Shown in pieces: positions 24,802 through 38,156 of a stretch of 64,000 bases of DNA (positions are counted from its first letter, which is position 1; each line of letters starts with the position of its first letter). The translations under genes were made by a program, and so were the position numbers. Origin of the DNA: Pilaira anomala (Eukaryota; Mucoromycota; Mucoromycetes; Mucorales; Mucoraceae); the NCBI GenBank assembly GCA_025716855.1, contig JAIXMQ010000039.1:186001-250000 (forward strand), given 5' to 3'. Below the pieces are notes generated by a model, which saw nothing but the letters and a program-made list of their open reading frames with translations, did not search any database and was not told where the DNA came from.

Positions 24802-27698
24802 TTTTGTTATTTAGTTTTTTTTTTTTTTATTCTTTAATAAAGATAATAAGAAAAAAATGTTTCTGTAGAAAATTTTAAGCCCTTATATACCTTTTTTTCT
24901 CTCTCTCACTCTCGTTTACTTTGAAATATGATGTAGATATAATGTCATTTCTTTTTTTTTTTCAACTTTACAAGAGACGCCAACGGGTTAGTTTCCGGAT
25001 GTTTATGCCCTGAAATTTAAAACACAGAAAAACTCGAAATCGAACTAAAAAGTGCATAATTTTACAGACGCATAATAAAGATTGATCAAAAAATAAAACC
25101 TTGACTTACGCGTCATAAATAAGTAATTATATATATACATTAATTCGAGTAGATGAATATCTTTTTTATTGTTGTTGTTTTTTTTTTTAAAAAAAAAAAT
25201 AGAAGCTATACATTGCAAGTTATTTTACTAAAAATACTTGTAAAGTAATCGTATACCATTTTATACAGCATGTTCAAAGATGGTAAGTTCTCTGAAGCAT
25301 AAAATTATTTCTCAGGACACTTGCTTCTCTAAACCTATTTCGGTCATACCGTCATCATGTGTATTTGGCTAATGGATGAAATATTTAACAATGTAAAGAT
25401 AAAGTACACTCAGATAAATTATATGGTAATAACTGTCGCGTCCTGTACACTCACACACAAAAAAATAAACTTGTAATATACATTTGAAATGCTTTAAAAG
25501 GATTTTAACATTTATATTAGCTCTTAGAAAAAAAAAAAGAGGGGAAGTTAGGTTTTTCTTCTACTAGTAAAAAAAAAAAAAAAAAGAATTCTATTCACAT
25601 TAAGTTTTATCAAATTATACAAACTATTTGTTTGTTCAAACATACGTAATTTACATCCTTCTATGCGTACTATGACTGTTTTGGGTTGCTTGTAACACTA
25701 AAAAAATATATCCTTCTTTTTTAGGTAATTGTGCTCCCCTTTTATTTTATCAATAACAAACATTTCAGTCACTTGGTCAAAGTAGAGTTTTATTTTTACA
25801 GTAGAATACATTGTATGAGCTTTACATTTTTTGTATGGTATTTTTTAGTATATAGTGCCATATTCGTTTGTGTTTATAAAGCATAAGCTTAACTTGGACA
25901 AAACAAAGAAAAGTAAAGTAAAGGTTGAAATCATAAAATGATTTCCATATTAAACTCACTCCTGAGTATGTATATGTATGATGGAATTATTCGGTGAGAT
26001 AAAATATATATTTATAGGCTCACATAATCAGCTTGTTTTCGTGCTATGTATACTTTTTCCCAGGACATTTTTTATTTACGTCTGGGTATTAGCTCAAATA
26101 TTACATTATTTCTTTTTTTTTTTTTGTGACATATTATGTCCTCACTTTCTTTCATACGAGCATAATACTTTTTTTTTTTTTTTACTTTTATAAATTCATA
26201 TTGGTAATAAATTGATGTATATAACTAGTAAGGTGCAAAGGTACCATTTGAAATTATTTTTATCTTAAAAAAATAAGAACAGCCTCCTCAATTCATTTCT
26301 TATGTAATTGATTTTTGTTCTCACCAGCTTCTGTATACCGTGACTTTGTCCATTGTTAGAGCGACTTATTAGAGTGCTTTGTTGGTTTGACAACTTCTAG
26401 GCCCATTAGATGCTTGAGCAACCCTCACATTTGTCGGCGTATCTTTTCTTTTACCCCGTCATGCTCTTGGTTATTTTCCTCATACGACTGAATTGGTTGA
26501 GGGTTATGTTCATCCAGCATTTGATTATTTAATAAGCAGTTGTTTCCTCATCAGAGCTGGTTGAGTTGAAACTGTTCCAGTCAAAATGAAAGTATTCTAT
26601 AAATCAAATTGAAAGTGTTCTTCTGATGTGCACCAGCTATATATCTTTATCAGTAATAACTTTTTAAAAGACTATTCCATATTTTATCTGATACCATTCT
26701 TTATTTCTCATTAATAATTTTTATATCTCAGTATTTCCTTTTATTGAAAAAAAAAAACTTAGTTTTGAAAGGGGATAGGTACGCGCACCATGTTTTTTAT
26801 CCTAAAATTAAAAACATTAGTTTACTTGTTTTACAATACCTGACTGAGAAGTGCTGACTTTCACTGGATTTCCTTTAATTCCTCACTTGATTGTTATTAA
26901 CATCTTAGTTTTTTTCACGCGATATACGGAAAGATTTTTTTTCTCACACGCCACATAAACCGGTTTTATTTATTTTGTTTATAAATCTTTTTTTTTTATA
27001 CATGTATATTTTAAAATAAATATTCCCAACCTCTACAATCTTAATTTCTTCTTTGGCTACGTACCATATCTATACAAGAGATTATTTCAAGAAATAAATA
27101 ACTTTGAAACCTGCACAAAATATGTTGTTATCCATGGTAATAAAGAAAGAAGCAAGAAAGAAAAAAAAAAGGGTGGCTGGATTTGTAATTCAAGTCCATT
27201 GTTACCCTCCTGTGAAGAATTCGAAGAGGCTGACGAAGACGAATATGACTGAAAATGCTCGTAAAACAGACGTTTTTTTATTTTTATTTCTGACAAATGA
27301 CAGAAGCCACTCATGGCATACCCAAAAAAATAAATTTTCATGTATATTTCCTGTTGAATTTACAAATAAATAAATTAAACAAGTAGTAAGAAGGCATTCC
27401 CACTTGATTTATCCATGATGTACTTTCTTTACTTTTTTTTTTCTAGTTAAAATGTTCGAGTTTGATTACCATTTACAAAAGCTTAATTTTATGGATAGAG
27501 TACCTCTCTAGTCATGCGTCTCATAATATCGTAGCTTAAGTTTGAGTCGAAACCTTGCAATTTTAACACATCCTTTCTTTATTAAGGAGTAATTGCATGA
27601 ACGAAAAGGAGTGCCGTTATTTTTTTATTTTATTTTTTTGAAACCAGGGAAACAATACAACACAATTTTCCTTTTTCTTTATTTTCTAAATATCCAAA
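24802..27698. other. 2.9-kb intergenic region, divergent promoters of lectin 1 and P450 A
   Basis: Mostly AT-rich with no convincing gene. A stretch at about 26380-26620 reads on the minus strand in broken pieces (NNQMLDEHNPQPIQSYEEN), which looks like a decayed coding fragment. The last 190 bp before 27699 are also found upstream of the P450 pseudogene at 35660-35850, so this part was duplicated as promoter. Confidence 0.45.
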
Positions 27699-29933
27699 AT
27701 GAGCCTAATAAAAAGTTTAAATTTTTCATTCAGGCACAGCAATACAATATTAAAAAACGCTAGCTTGACAAAGAAACTATCATGGTTTGCTATTACTGTA
27801 GCAACATTCTTTTTTTATCGAGTATATAAAAATGTATCTCAACCACCTCGTCAATTAAGACATATTCCATATTTGAATTATTTTCAAATGATGAATGTTT
27901 TGATGAGAAGAGAACCTATATCTCAATATAGTCGGAGGTTAGTAGAACCTATCCTTTCTTTGTCACAAGGATTATATACTGTAAGTTATACAAATTTATC
28001 AGAAAAAGTACATGCATAGAACTTACATTTTTTTTTTTTTTAAAAAAAAAAGCGACCTACGAGATTAGGATGGACGATTTATGTCACAAACCCACAGATT
28101 ATAAAGTCTATTCTTCTTAAACAAAGTATGTGTATTACATTTTTTTTTTTAGAGATATATCTAACATTAACATATGTATTTTAGATCAGTTTCCAAAAGC
28201 AGACGTCTTTGTGTCAAGTGGGGAAGGAAGTTTACCAAATAAATTTATTGTAGGACCCAACATGATTTTTGTACAGGATGCAGATTGGAAAAGACACCGA
28301 AGGGTTTGTGATATGTTTTGATCAATTAGTTTGTGTTAAAATTTATAACGCATACCGTTCTACTTTTTTTTGTTTTTTGTTTAAAAGATTGCTAATCCAG
28401 CATTTCAACAAGCAATGCCACATAAAGTTTTTGGAAAATTGACTATTCAAATGTTTGAAATAATTGATGAATGTCTAAAGACGCGGAAAAGTGTTGAGAT
28501 AGGAGATATCTTGAAACGATTGACCTTGGATGCATTAACGTTGGCGGGCTTCGGTATGAAGCAATCGAATATAATATTATATATTTTATACATACTGAAA
28601 AAAAAAAAAAAAAAATAGGATTTGATATCAACGCTTTAAGAGATCCGGATAATGAATGGTTAAGGGCTTACCAAAGTATCATTAATGGTATGCAAGATCC
28701 TTTGTTTTTCTTCTTTCCTATTTTGGAAGCTCGTTTCTTGCATATGTTCCCAAAAAGAAAATTAATTCATGACGATTGTGATCGATTTTTAAAGTTGATG
28801 GATGAAATGATTGAAGAAAAGCGGAAAGTAGTAAATAGTACAGTAAAATCAGAGTCGATTGAAGAAAGTCAGGAAAAAGATATTTTGACAATGCTACTAG
28901 AGAGTGAAAAAGGTGGAGAGGATAGCGATATGTATATGACAAACGAAGAACTGAAGGTAATTACAAATAAACTTTATTATATATGCCAACATAATTCGCC
29001 ACTAAAATGTAATTTAATACTCATTTTGTTAAAGAGTAACTTGTGCGTTTTCTTTTCAGCAGGTAATAGCAAATTTCGTTTTTTTTTTATATTAATTTGG
29101 TACTAATTTTAATTATCAGGCCATGACTCTACAACTGGTGCCTTATCTTTTGCACTATATCATATGGCTGTAAATCCTGTAAGTCTAGTCATACACAATC
29201 TGTTTTTTTTAAAAAAAAATGCAAGCAATTAGAGTTTAATATTCGTCCGTGATCATGTAGGATATACAGCAAAAAGCTAGAGAAGAGGTATTAAGTATTT
29301 TAGGTAACTCAAATCAAGACATTATACCAACTACTGCACAAGCAAAAAGTATGGATTATTTGAATATGGTTATTAAAGAGGTAGGGTATATATTTTATAA
29401 TGAGTATAAGTTACTCGTATGCTAACAAAAGAAAAAAAGACGTTAAGGATTCAGCCCTCTGTGCCTGTAGCTTCTGCAAGGAAAGCAAAAGAAGATTGTG
29501 AACTAGGAAATATATTTATTCCAAAAGATACTATTGTTTTAATTGATGTCTACAATACGCACCGAAGCCCCTCAAACTGGGATAACCCGCATAAGTTTGA
29601 TCCTGAGCGATTCAAATCTGGTGGAGAAGCAGACCAAAAGATCTCGGGCGAATTTGGAAACCCTTGGATACCTTTTAGTAGTGGAGCACGTCAATGTATT
29701 GGTATGAATTTTAGCTTGGCAGAACAAAGAGTTGTTTTATCCATGTTACGTAAGTAAAAAAAAAAAAAAAAAAAAAGACAAATTGCTTTATAAAGTTTAT
29801 TAAAAGATATCTAGTTCGAAAGTATACATGGACTTTGCCAAAAGATTCAATTCATAAAACAGAAGTTATCACAAAAGGTATTTTTTTTATCGTAGCAAAG
29901 GATCTTGAACTGGCCTTTACTCCTAGGTATTAA
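27699..29933 (+). CDS. Cytochrome P450 A
   Basis: Ten exons: 27699-27980, 28053-28125, 28185-28303, 28388-28553, 28619-28956, 29035-29062, 29120-29178, 29261-29380, 29440-29749 and 29815-29933. They sum to 1614 nt, 537 residues. It is a membrane-anchored haem monooxygenase: N-terminal anchor helix (LSWFAITVATFFFY, about 28-41), proline hinge PPRQL, I-helix AGHDSTTG (335-342), K-helix E395-T-L-R398, PERF motif and haem loop PFSSGARQCIG with the thiolate at C481. Substrate unknown. The style fits the Mucorales-expanded CYP509-like group, an inference without a search. Exon 6 is only 28 nt and encodes the start of the I-helix motif. The same layout occurs in P450 C. Confidence 0.92.
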
Positions 29934-31487
29934 AACAAAGTATTATGTACGATGTTCACGGTTTAAGCTCCCAATTAGCGCCTTTTTTTTTTTTTAACTT
30001 TGTTTATATTATATATATTTATTTTATTAAAATTATTTTCCTTACTTGACTATCCTGTTAGACCTTTATGTGCCCCATTTTTAATATTATATACACTTTG
30101 ATACTTACAATCCATCGAAAGAATTGACCTCATGTCAAGATTTAAATAAGGAAAAAAAAAAATCACTCAAAATCGACAATTACAGTTAAAGTTTAAATCG
30201 GATGTAAATTTAGGTCTAGTAATAATACAAGCTGGCGCTATGAACATGATAAACATAAACAACATGTCTTTTTCTCACTAAAATAACCGATATTTTACAG
30301 AAGATGACTACCGACTCGATCCTTTCTTTGTCTTACTAAGAATATTACAGAAATATTTTTTCTACCTCGTCGTGGCTCATTATGTGATACAATTATAATA
30401 TATTTATTTGTACCGCATACATCAAACAACTGACGTATAAAAATATTAAGGGGCGTATTTAAGTGGCAGTATGTTACATCATTTTAGTGAAGATAAAGTT
30501 AAAAATCCTCGACCACAAAAATATTAGAACGTACGTTTCTAATTTCCTTTTCTTTTTTAACTAATCCTTCTTTTATTAGATAGTTTACAAAAAGAAAAAG
30601 AACAAAGAAAGTATATCTGCCAATGTATATTTTGATTATATAGAGGTTATTAATCTCATCTTTACAGAGCGTGGTTATTTAATTACATCATTTTTTTTTT
30701 GTTACTAGCCACTATCAACGGAAAGAGTTACATAAAAGGAGATTTGCCAAGCATTGTCTAACACTAAATTAAGTGTAAAGTTTAACGTATAGTCAGCATA
30801 CATGTCTAGATCATGTTCTATTAGATGATGTTTATAAATACTGCAGTAAACCACATCGACTCTAATTATGGCGTATTGTAGCGAGCATACGATATGTATT
30901 ACTTAAATTTATTTATTTTACTTTTCCTCTCCTTGGAAATTACTTACAACCAAGAAATGAACGAGGCTGAGTTTAGCCATTTATCCAACAAAAAACCAAA
31001 GATGTATTTTTAGCTCTCTCGTAATATTTAAAGTTTATCTATGTTGTGCAGAAATCTTGGGGTCTTGCCGCTGTAATGTATGTATGTACACACAGTCAGA
31101 TAATGAAAGCAGACGCGTAATGAAATTATTATCAATTTAAAATTATATCGATGATTTTTATTTTACATATACATCTACTTTACGAATCTATACTTACTTG
31201 AGTGAATAACAAAGACGTAATAGATTATATTTTATCACGTTGCTTATGTTATTGTAATGTGAGAGGTATAAACAAATTTTCAACTGGGATTCAATTTAAG
31301 TCTTGTCTCTTCGGGACTCACTGTACCTTTTCCGATGCTGCAATTTAATAATTATTACAGCAGGAGCGAAAACTGAAATGGAATTTTCAAACGATTGAAA
31401 AAAAAAAAAGTATAAAATAGACCTGCTCCATTTAACCGTTTTCTTTTTTATTATTATTATTAACTTATATCAATAAATAAAACGAAC
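29934..31487. other. Intergenic, with TATA box of lectin 2
   Basis: No gene seen over 1.5 kb. TATAAAATAG at 31411-31420, 68-77 bp before the lectin 2 start, is a good TATA box. Confidence 0.5.
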
Positions 31488-31990
31488 ATGACTTACGGAC
31501 CTTTATACTACATTAAAAGCCAATTTAACGGACGTGTTCTTGACGTCGAGGAAGGTTCTACCGAGGTAAGTTATGAAGTTTTGTAAAGCTGCTGTACTTC
31601 AGTCTTACTTATACGTTCATCAATTGTTAGGATGAAGCCAAGATTATTGTATATTCTCAAAAGAGTGATGATTGCTTAAACCAATTATGGCGTTACGAAG
31701 ACGGTTACTTTATCAACGCTAATTCTGCAAAGGCTCTTGATATTGATGGCGGTGAGATGGAAGCTGAATCTTCCATCATTCAATACGCTCAAAAGGGTTC
31801 TGAAGAAGCTGCTAACCAAAAGTGGGGTATTGATGAAGAGGGTTATATCTACTGTGAAGCTCGTCCCGACTTGGTCCTTGATATTGAGGGTGGTGAAGAT
31901 GATGATGGTGTCGCTGTTATCTTATATAACAAGCGTGAGGGAGAAGTATCTTCTAATCAACGTTGGACTTTAGAATTACACTCTGAGTAA
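31488..31990 (+). CDS. Single-domain QxW (ricin-B fold) lectin, copy 2
   Basis: Exons 31488-31565 and 31631-31990 give 145 residues, the same length and intron position as copy 1. The N-terminus MTYGPLYYIKSQFNGRVLDV and the subdomain motifs KALDIDGG and LVLDIEGG define the beta-trefoil. All three Q-x-W positions are canonical (NQLW, NQKW, NQRW), so this copy may keep three sugar sites where copy 1 has one altered. No signal peptide or extra domain. It is acidic in the third repeat (GGEDDDGV). It is probably a soluble defence or storage lectin; function is not shown. Confidence 0.87.
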
Positions 31991-32538
31991 AGCAAAGAGT
32001 ATCTAATATACCTAATTAAATAAAATTGCACATTATGTTTTATTTTCAATTTATAATCAATCATTAACCAAAAAGGCTTGTTTATATATTATACGATGTA
32101 TTTTTTATAAGTATTAGTAACGTCATAATGCATTATTACAAACATCATCCGTAGCTGAAATTACCTTCTTTTCTTTTCTATAAAAATACTGATGTATTAT
32201 ATGCACTCTATGATGTATTTTTTTTTTTTTTTTTTTTGCAAATGATCATATATACATTTCGATTTTGAAGTATCAAGTCTTATTAGCATTGTAGAGACAG
32301 TTTTTGATCAAAAAGGTATTATCATCAGATACTATGTTTTTTTTAAGAACTATGTTTCTTTTAAGAATGAATATCTTATTTTTTAAGAAAAAAATACAAT
32401 CTTGTTTCAAGTGATGATGATAAAAAAAATTCACATACCTATGTATATTGACCTGTTGTATTATTGTAGTTTTATGTTAAAATATTTATTAAAGCACATA
32501 CAAATATAAAAAAAAACTCTTGATGACTTTAATAACTG
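31991..32538. other. Intergenic, no gene seen
   Basis: AT-rich 3' flank of lectin 2 with AATAAA-like signals just after the stop; nothing else recognised. Confidence 0.5.
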
Positions 32539-33023
32539 TCAATAATATTTAAGGATTTTCATGAGAGGGTAAAATCTTGACCAAAGTAGAGCTTTTTCCA
32601 AGTAATGCTCTTTAACATACGCACGCTTAACCCGACCTACTGTTCCGCATATTTTTTCCTTTGTCAAATGAGGTCTGAGTATTAATTTACCCTTGAATAA
32701 TTTACTTAATCTTTATACCCTTTTTAATAATCCTGCCTTCTATTAGAGAATCACAAGTATAAAACATATTTAGATATTAGTAAGACGTAATATAGTATCC
32801 AAAAATATTTCCAAGGTATTCTTACCTTTCTTCTTGTCCTTGTTCTGTCCCTTTTGGCGTCACCGAGCTGTAAATAATTATGAAAAATAAGTCAACTGTT
32901 TCTTTTTTCTTTCTTTTAGAGAACTCACCTCTTCCGCTTCTTCCAATCTCCTTTTGCCTATCTTTATAAGGATTTATTCTGCTTCTCAGCAAGCTTCTCT
33001 AGATTCGCTTTATAAGTGCTCAT
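32539..33023 (-). pseudogene. Decayed small three-exon gene
   Basis: Minus-strand blocks 32929-33023, 32826-32867 and 32539-32674 have proper splice sites and agreeing phases. They read MSTYKANLEKLAEKQNKSL, then TAA and TAG stops inside the first block, then SVTPKGTEQGQEE, and then a Lys/Arg- and Tyr-rich tail (TVGRVKRAYVKEHYLEKALL) to a final stop. The phase agreement suggests a former real gene of about 90 residues. No family recognised. Confidence 0.4.
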
Positions 33024-33526
33024 TTTAAAAATAAAAAGGGATAGGGATACTTTTTTGCAGGATCCAATGTAACCTACGCGACTCTGGGTTTGAGCGCAGA
33101 TTTGAAACTCAAGTCACGATACTACATCGCTATGTCATGTAGCATTTTAAAAAAATAGAAAGGCGACGTGTTTATAACTTTATCTTGAATGCACTTGAAA
33201 AAAAGCTTGTTGCTATCCAAACAAGTTCTTTAATCAAGCATGGGATCCAACCCCCTGGCTGTGGTACATCAGCGGTATTCAAGTGTGTGTTGTATGCTTA
33301 TTTTGACTTCTCGTTATTGAACTAGTATTACAAGAGGTGATAGACTCTTGTATGATTGCAGTTGGATTGCATGCTTTTATGGTACATTAAAAGGCTAGTT
33401 ATGTTGTAATGATTCAAGGACTTTGAATAGATAGAACCCTCAAAGTTGGACTTCCTCCTTATGATACGTATGTCAATCCTCACCCGAATCGAACCAGCAT
33501 TTCTTTATCTCTTGTTCTAAAAAGAT

Positions 33527-33565
<39 letters not shown>

Positions 33566-33700
33566 GCTAAAACGCGTTAGAAGAATTGAACTTCCCTACT
33601 CCTGATTATGTATGGACTATTCACAGCAACAAAAATGAGTTGTTTTCTCTTCATTTTACATCCCATTTCTTTGATTTTGATTTTGATTTTATTCTCTCAC
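33024..33700. other. Spacer with a 36-T run
   Basis: Contains a poly(T) run at 33529-33564 and no convincing gene. A short plus-strand frame near 33425-33530 (RTLKVGLPPYDTYVNPHPN) may be a coding relic but has no support. Confidence 0.4.
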
Positions 33701-33744
33701 TTTTCAAATAATGTAAATAAACGTGATAAATACGAAAAAGAAGG

Positions 33745-35661
33745 CCCACCTGTGATCCGTATCGTTCAGGATCAAACTTATGAGGCTCATCCCAGTTTGA
33801 GGGCTTCGGTACGTGTTGTAGACATCAATTAAAGCTATAGTATCTTTTGGAATAAATATATTTCCTAGTTTACAATCTTCTTTTACTTTCCTTGCAGAAG
33901 CTACAGGCACTGAGGGCTGAATCCTTAACATCTATTTTCTTTTGTTAGCATACAAGTAACTTATTATAAAATATATACCCTACCTCTTTAATATCCATAT
34001 TCAAATAATCCATACTTTTTGCTTGTGCAATGGTTGATATAATGTCTTGATTTGAGTCACCTAAAATATGCAATACCTCTTCTCTAGCTTTTTGTTCTAT
34101 GTCCTACATAATCACGGACGAATATTAAACTCTAATCACTTGCATTTTTCTTTTTTTTAAAAAAAAGATCGTGCATGACTAGACTTACAGAATTCACAGT
34201 CATATGATATGGTGCAAAAAATAATGCACCTGTTGTAGAGTCATGACCTGTTAATTAGAACTAGTATCAAACCAATAAAAATGATATTTGCTATTACCTG
34301 CTGAAAAGAAAACATACAAGTTACTCTTTAACGAAATAAGTAGGATATTGCATTTTAATGACAAAGAAATTTGGCATGATAAAGTTTATTTGTACCTTCA
34401 GTTCTTCGTTTGTCATATATGTGTCGCTATCGTCGCCACCTTTTCGCTCTCCAGTAGCATTGTCAGAAGATCTTTTTCCTGACTTTCTTCAATAGACTCC
34501 GATCTTACTGAATCCCGCTCTTCTTCAATTATTTCATCCATCAACTTTAAAAATTGATCACAATCGTCATGAATTAATTTTCTTATTGGGAACATATGCA
34601 GGAAGCGATCTTCCAAGATAGAAAAGAAGAAAAACAAAGGATCTTGCATACCATTAATAATACTTTGGTAGGTTCTTAACCAGACATTATCCGGACCTTT
34701 TAAAGCGTTGATACCAAATCCTACTGTTTCTTCTAGTAAGTAGACCGAGTATAAAATAGATAATGTTATATTTGATTGCTTCATACTGAAGCCCACCAAT
34801 GTCGGTGCATCTAAGGTTAATTGTTTTAAGATGTCTCCTATCTCAATACTTTTCTGCGTCTTTAGACATCCGTCAATTATTTCAAACATTTGTATAGTCA
34901 GTTTTCCAAAAACTTAAGTGATATTGTTTGTTGAAATGCTGGATTGGCAATCTTTAAACAAAAAAAAGAAAAAAAAAAAAAATAAAAGAAAATGAAATGG
35001 TATGGGTAACAAAATTTTATCAAAAACAATTGAATCAAAACTAATAGCAAACCTTTCGGTGTATTTTCCAATCTGTATACTTCTGTACAAAAATCATGTT
35101 GGGTCCTACAATAAATTTATTTGGTAAACTTCCTTCCCCACTTGACACAAAGACGTCTGCCTTTGGAAACTGATCTAAAATATATGTACTTCTATCTGAT
35201 GTAGTTTAACTCCAAAAAGCTTATATATACACATACTTTGTTTAAGAAGAATAGACTTTATATTCTGTGAGTTTGTGACATAAATCGTCCATCCTAATCT
35301 TGTAGGTCGCTTTTTAAAAAGCGAAAGTAAGTTCTATGTATGTGCTTTCTCTGATAAACTTATATAGCTTACGGTGTATAATCCTTGTGATATAGGAAGA
35401 AGAGGTTCTACTAACCTCCGACTATACTAAAATATGGATTCGATTTTCATCAAAACATTCATCATTTGAAAATAATTCAAATATGGTATATGTCTTAATT
35501 GACGAGGTGGTTGAAATATATTTTTATACAATCGATAAAAAAAGAATGCTGTTGCAGTAATAGCAAACCATGATAGTTTTTTTTTATCAAACCAGCGTTT
35601 TTTAATGCTGTATTATTGTGCCTAAATAAAAATTTAAACTATTTATTACGCTGATCATTAT
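33745..35661 (-). pseudogene. Cytochrome P450 B, truncated inverted copy of P450 A
   Basis: The minus strand follows P450 A exon by exon: start context near 35661, proline hinge region about 35500, FGINALKGPDNVWLRTYQ, SESIEESQEKDLLTMLLESE, and QPSVPVASARKVKEDCKLGN. Damage: base losses in the first exons, a lost base near 34913 in the block matching QQAMPHKVFG, one C lost at about 33796 (RSPSNW becomes RSPQTGM), and an abrupt end near 33771 inside the PERF region. The haem-binding Cys loop and C-terminus are absent, so it cannot be active. Similarity continues about 190 bp upstream of the start, so the promoter was copied too. Confidence 0.85.
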
Positions 35662-36008
35662 GGATTTAGAAAATGAAGAGAAAGAAAAATTGTTTACTAT
35701 TTTCTTGGTTTCAAAAAATAAAGCAGCAGTACTCCTTTTCGTTCATGCAATTACTTTTTAATAAAGAGAGGATGTGTTACATTGCAAAATTATTGACCCA
35801 AACTTGAGCTTCAAATATTATGAGATGTACATACGCAAGAAGCATGCGATTAATTTGAAAAATATCGATAATCGTCGATTTCTTTTTATACATAAACTTT
35901 ATTGAGAATTAAAATCATGGAGCTGATATGAGCAGACATGTAAAATTAAACTTCAAAGAGGAAAAAAAAAAGATATTATGAAAGCTATTAATCAGGACGT
36001 AGTACGTT
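35662..36008. other. Spacer between P450 B and P450 C
   Basis: About 190 bp next to P450 B match the P450 A upstream region in inverted order; the rest is AT-rich 3' flank of P450 C. Confidence 0.6.
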
Positions 36009-38156
36009 TTAATAACGTTTAGTGAATTTTAAGCCCAAAGACTTCGGAGCAAAGTTAAAAGGCATGTCATATACAATGTGGTCTTTGTGAATAGAGTTTT
36101 CTGGTAAATCGATTTCGTATTTTCTCACTATGAAAAAAAAAAAACTTTAATTTAATATACGTATTATAACTATATAGAAACAAGTAAACTTACATAACAT
36201 AGATAAAACCACCCTTTGTTCTGTTAAACTAAAATTCATACCAAGACATTGTCGCGTACCATTACTAAAAGGTACCCAGCTAAATGCACTGTGGTTGTCG
36301 TGCTCTCCACCTTCTTCAAATCGCTCTGGAATAAATTTTTCAGGATCTTTCCAGTTATATGGAGACAAATGGATTGCCGATAAATCAACACTGACATTAG
36401 TTCCTTTTGGGATAAAATTACCATTCAAATCGAAATCTTCAGTAGCTACTCTAGACAACAACATATCAACTGGGCCAGAATGACGAAGATTCTAAAGGGT
36501 TATAAGTAAGAAGTTTGGGTGAGTTATCTATCAATTATACTGTCAGGATACCTTAAACATCTTACCTCTTTAATAACCAAATTTATATAATTCATTTGTT
36601 TCAACTCTTCCAATGTAGGGAAAACATCAATTGGCTCATCTCCTAATATATTTAAGACCTCTTCGCGTAACTTGTTTTGAATATCCTGTTTTATTTTGTT
36701 TACTAACCTAACGTATGCGTAGATAAAATATATATATATATATATATTTACCTTGTTTTTAGCAAGATTGTACAAACAGAACGTGAGAGTATGGGCGGTT
36801 GTATCATGACCTACATTATTCAGACAAAAATTAATAAGACTAATAATAGCAAACACATGACTTGTATCACTTACCTGCCAAGAAAAAGAGAGCAATGTTG
36901 TGCTAATAAAACAATAGGAAAATGGGATTTAGTATAACGTTATTAAACCTTGAAGTATTTGCTTACTCTTAATTCTTCTGTGCTAGTTTCCCCGCCTTCT
37001 CTGATATCAGCTTCAATCATAAGCGTAAGTAAATCCTTTTCGTTTTCTGGGACTCCACTATTTGCACCAGCCAAAATATCACTTCTTCTCTTTTCTGTGA
37101 GTCTATCCAGCATACCGTTAAATTTTTTAGCAGCACTAGAAACACGTCTTCTTTCAGGAGATATAAAATTAATCAAGAAGTCTAATTTAACAAACAAACT
37201 GCTCCATGGGTTGAATAAGCTTCCAATAAAGATATTGTAGGTTTCAGTCCAACCTTCAGGATCTCCTTTTAGGGATTGGAAATCAAAACCTGTGAATTTT
37301 ACAAGTTAGTAAATTGAAGATAATATTTATAATATACATACCAAACGCCGCTAAACCTAAAACATCAAGGGTGAAGCTTTTCATTCTCATGGTGATTGGT
37401 ACGTTATCACTTTCTTGATCAATCAAAGCGAACAAATAGGGTACAACATTTCCAAATGTCTGAACAGGCATAGAACGATTAAATGCAGGATTCATAATCT
37501 ATTTTTTTTTTTAGATTAGAGAAAAGAATAAATGATATAATACTCTTATATTACCTTGCGCTGGCTTTTCCATTTTTCCCCATTAGAAATAGCCACATTA
37601 TCAGCTCCCAGAAATGTGACAACAGGACTATCTTTTCCAAATTTTTGAAATATACTGCTTGCTTTAGGAAAATTGTCTAAGGTTTAAGCAGATAAATAAG
37701 CACATTGAAAGATAAATGTAATATTATATTATATGTTGTCTTACCGGTTTTCATCAAAATTCTTTTTGCCAAGTTAGGTTCGGTAATTCGAACTGTCCAT
37801 TCAGCCGGGATTCTACTCTATTGTTTTTAATAGAAAAAAGCTTGTTAGATAACTACTTTGTTTAAATAAGGTCAACTTACGATATAGAATCCATAGCCAG
37901 AATCCATAAGAGGTGTTATCAGTCTTTTGCAACGGTTGAAAACAGATTCATTTTGATAAAACGACTTGACCACCGCGAAAAAGGAAATTCTGGGGTAAGC
38001 TCGGAGTTGTTTTGGAGGGGTAAGAAATGAATATACTTGTTTTACGACGAGAAGAAGAATGGCAGCACTAATATATGATGCCTTAGATCTCTTCTGGAGT
38101 ATAGGAAGTATTTTTTCAAATGTTTTAGAGTAAGTTCTTAATGCGGTTTCAATCAT
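36009..38156 (-). CDS. Cytochrome P450 C
   Basis: Ten exons on the minus strand: 37881-38156, 37745-37817, 37555-37676, 37342-37498, 36967-37289, 36875-36902, 36752-36810, 36566-36685, 36194-36491 and 36009-36127. They sum to 1575 nt, 524 residues. Motifs: N-terminal anchor (SYISAAILLLVVKQVYSF), hinge PPKQLRAYP, I-helix AGHDTTAHT (from A326), K-helix E386-N-L-R389, IPERF and haem loop PFSNGTRQCLG with C468. Intron positions match P450 A one for one, including the 28-nt exon, but the proteins are clearly diverged. This is an older family member and not part of the recent A/B duplication. Probable endoplasmic-reticulum monooxygenase; substrate unknown. Confidence 0.92.

Noticed and set aside
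33470..33500. tRNA-like B-box (minus-strand GGTTCGATTC)
   Set aside because: No T-stem pairing, no A-box and no acceptor stem at the right distance.
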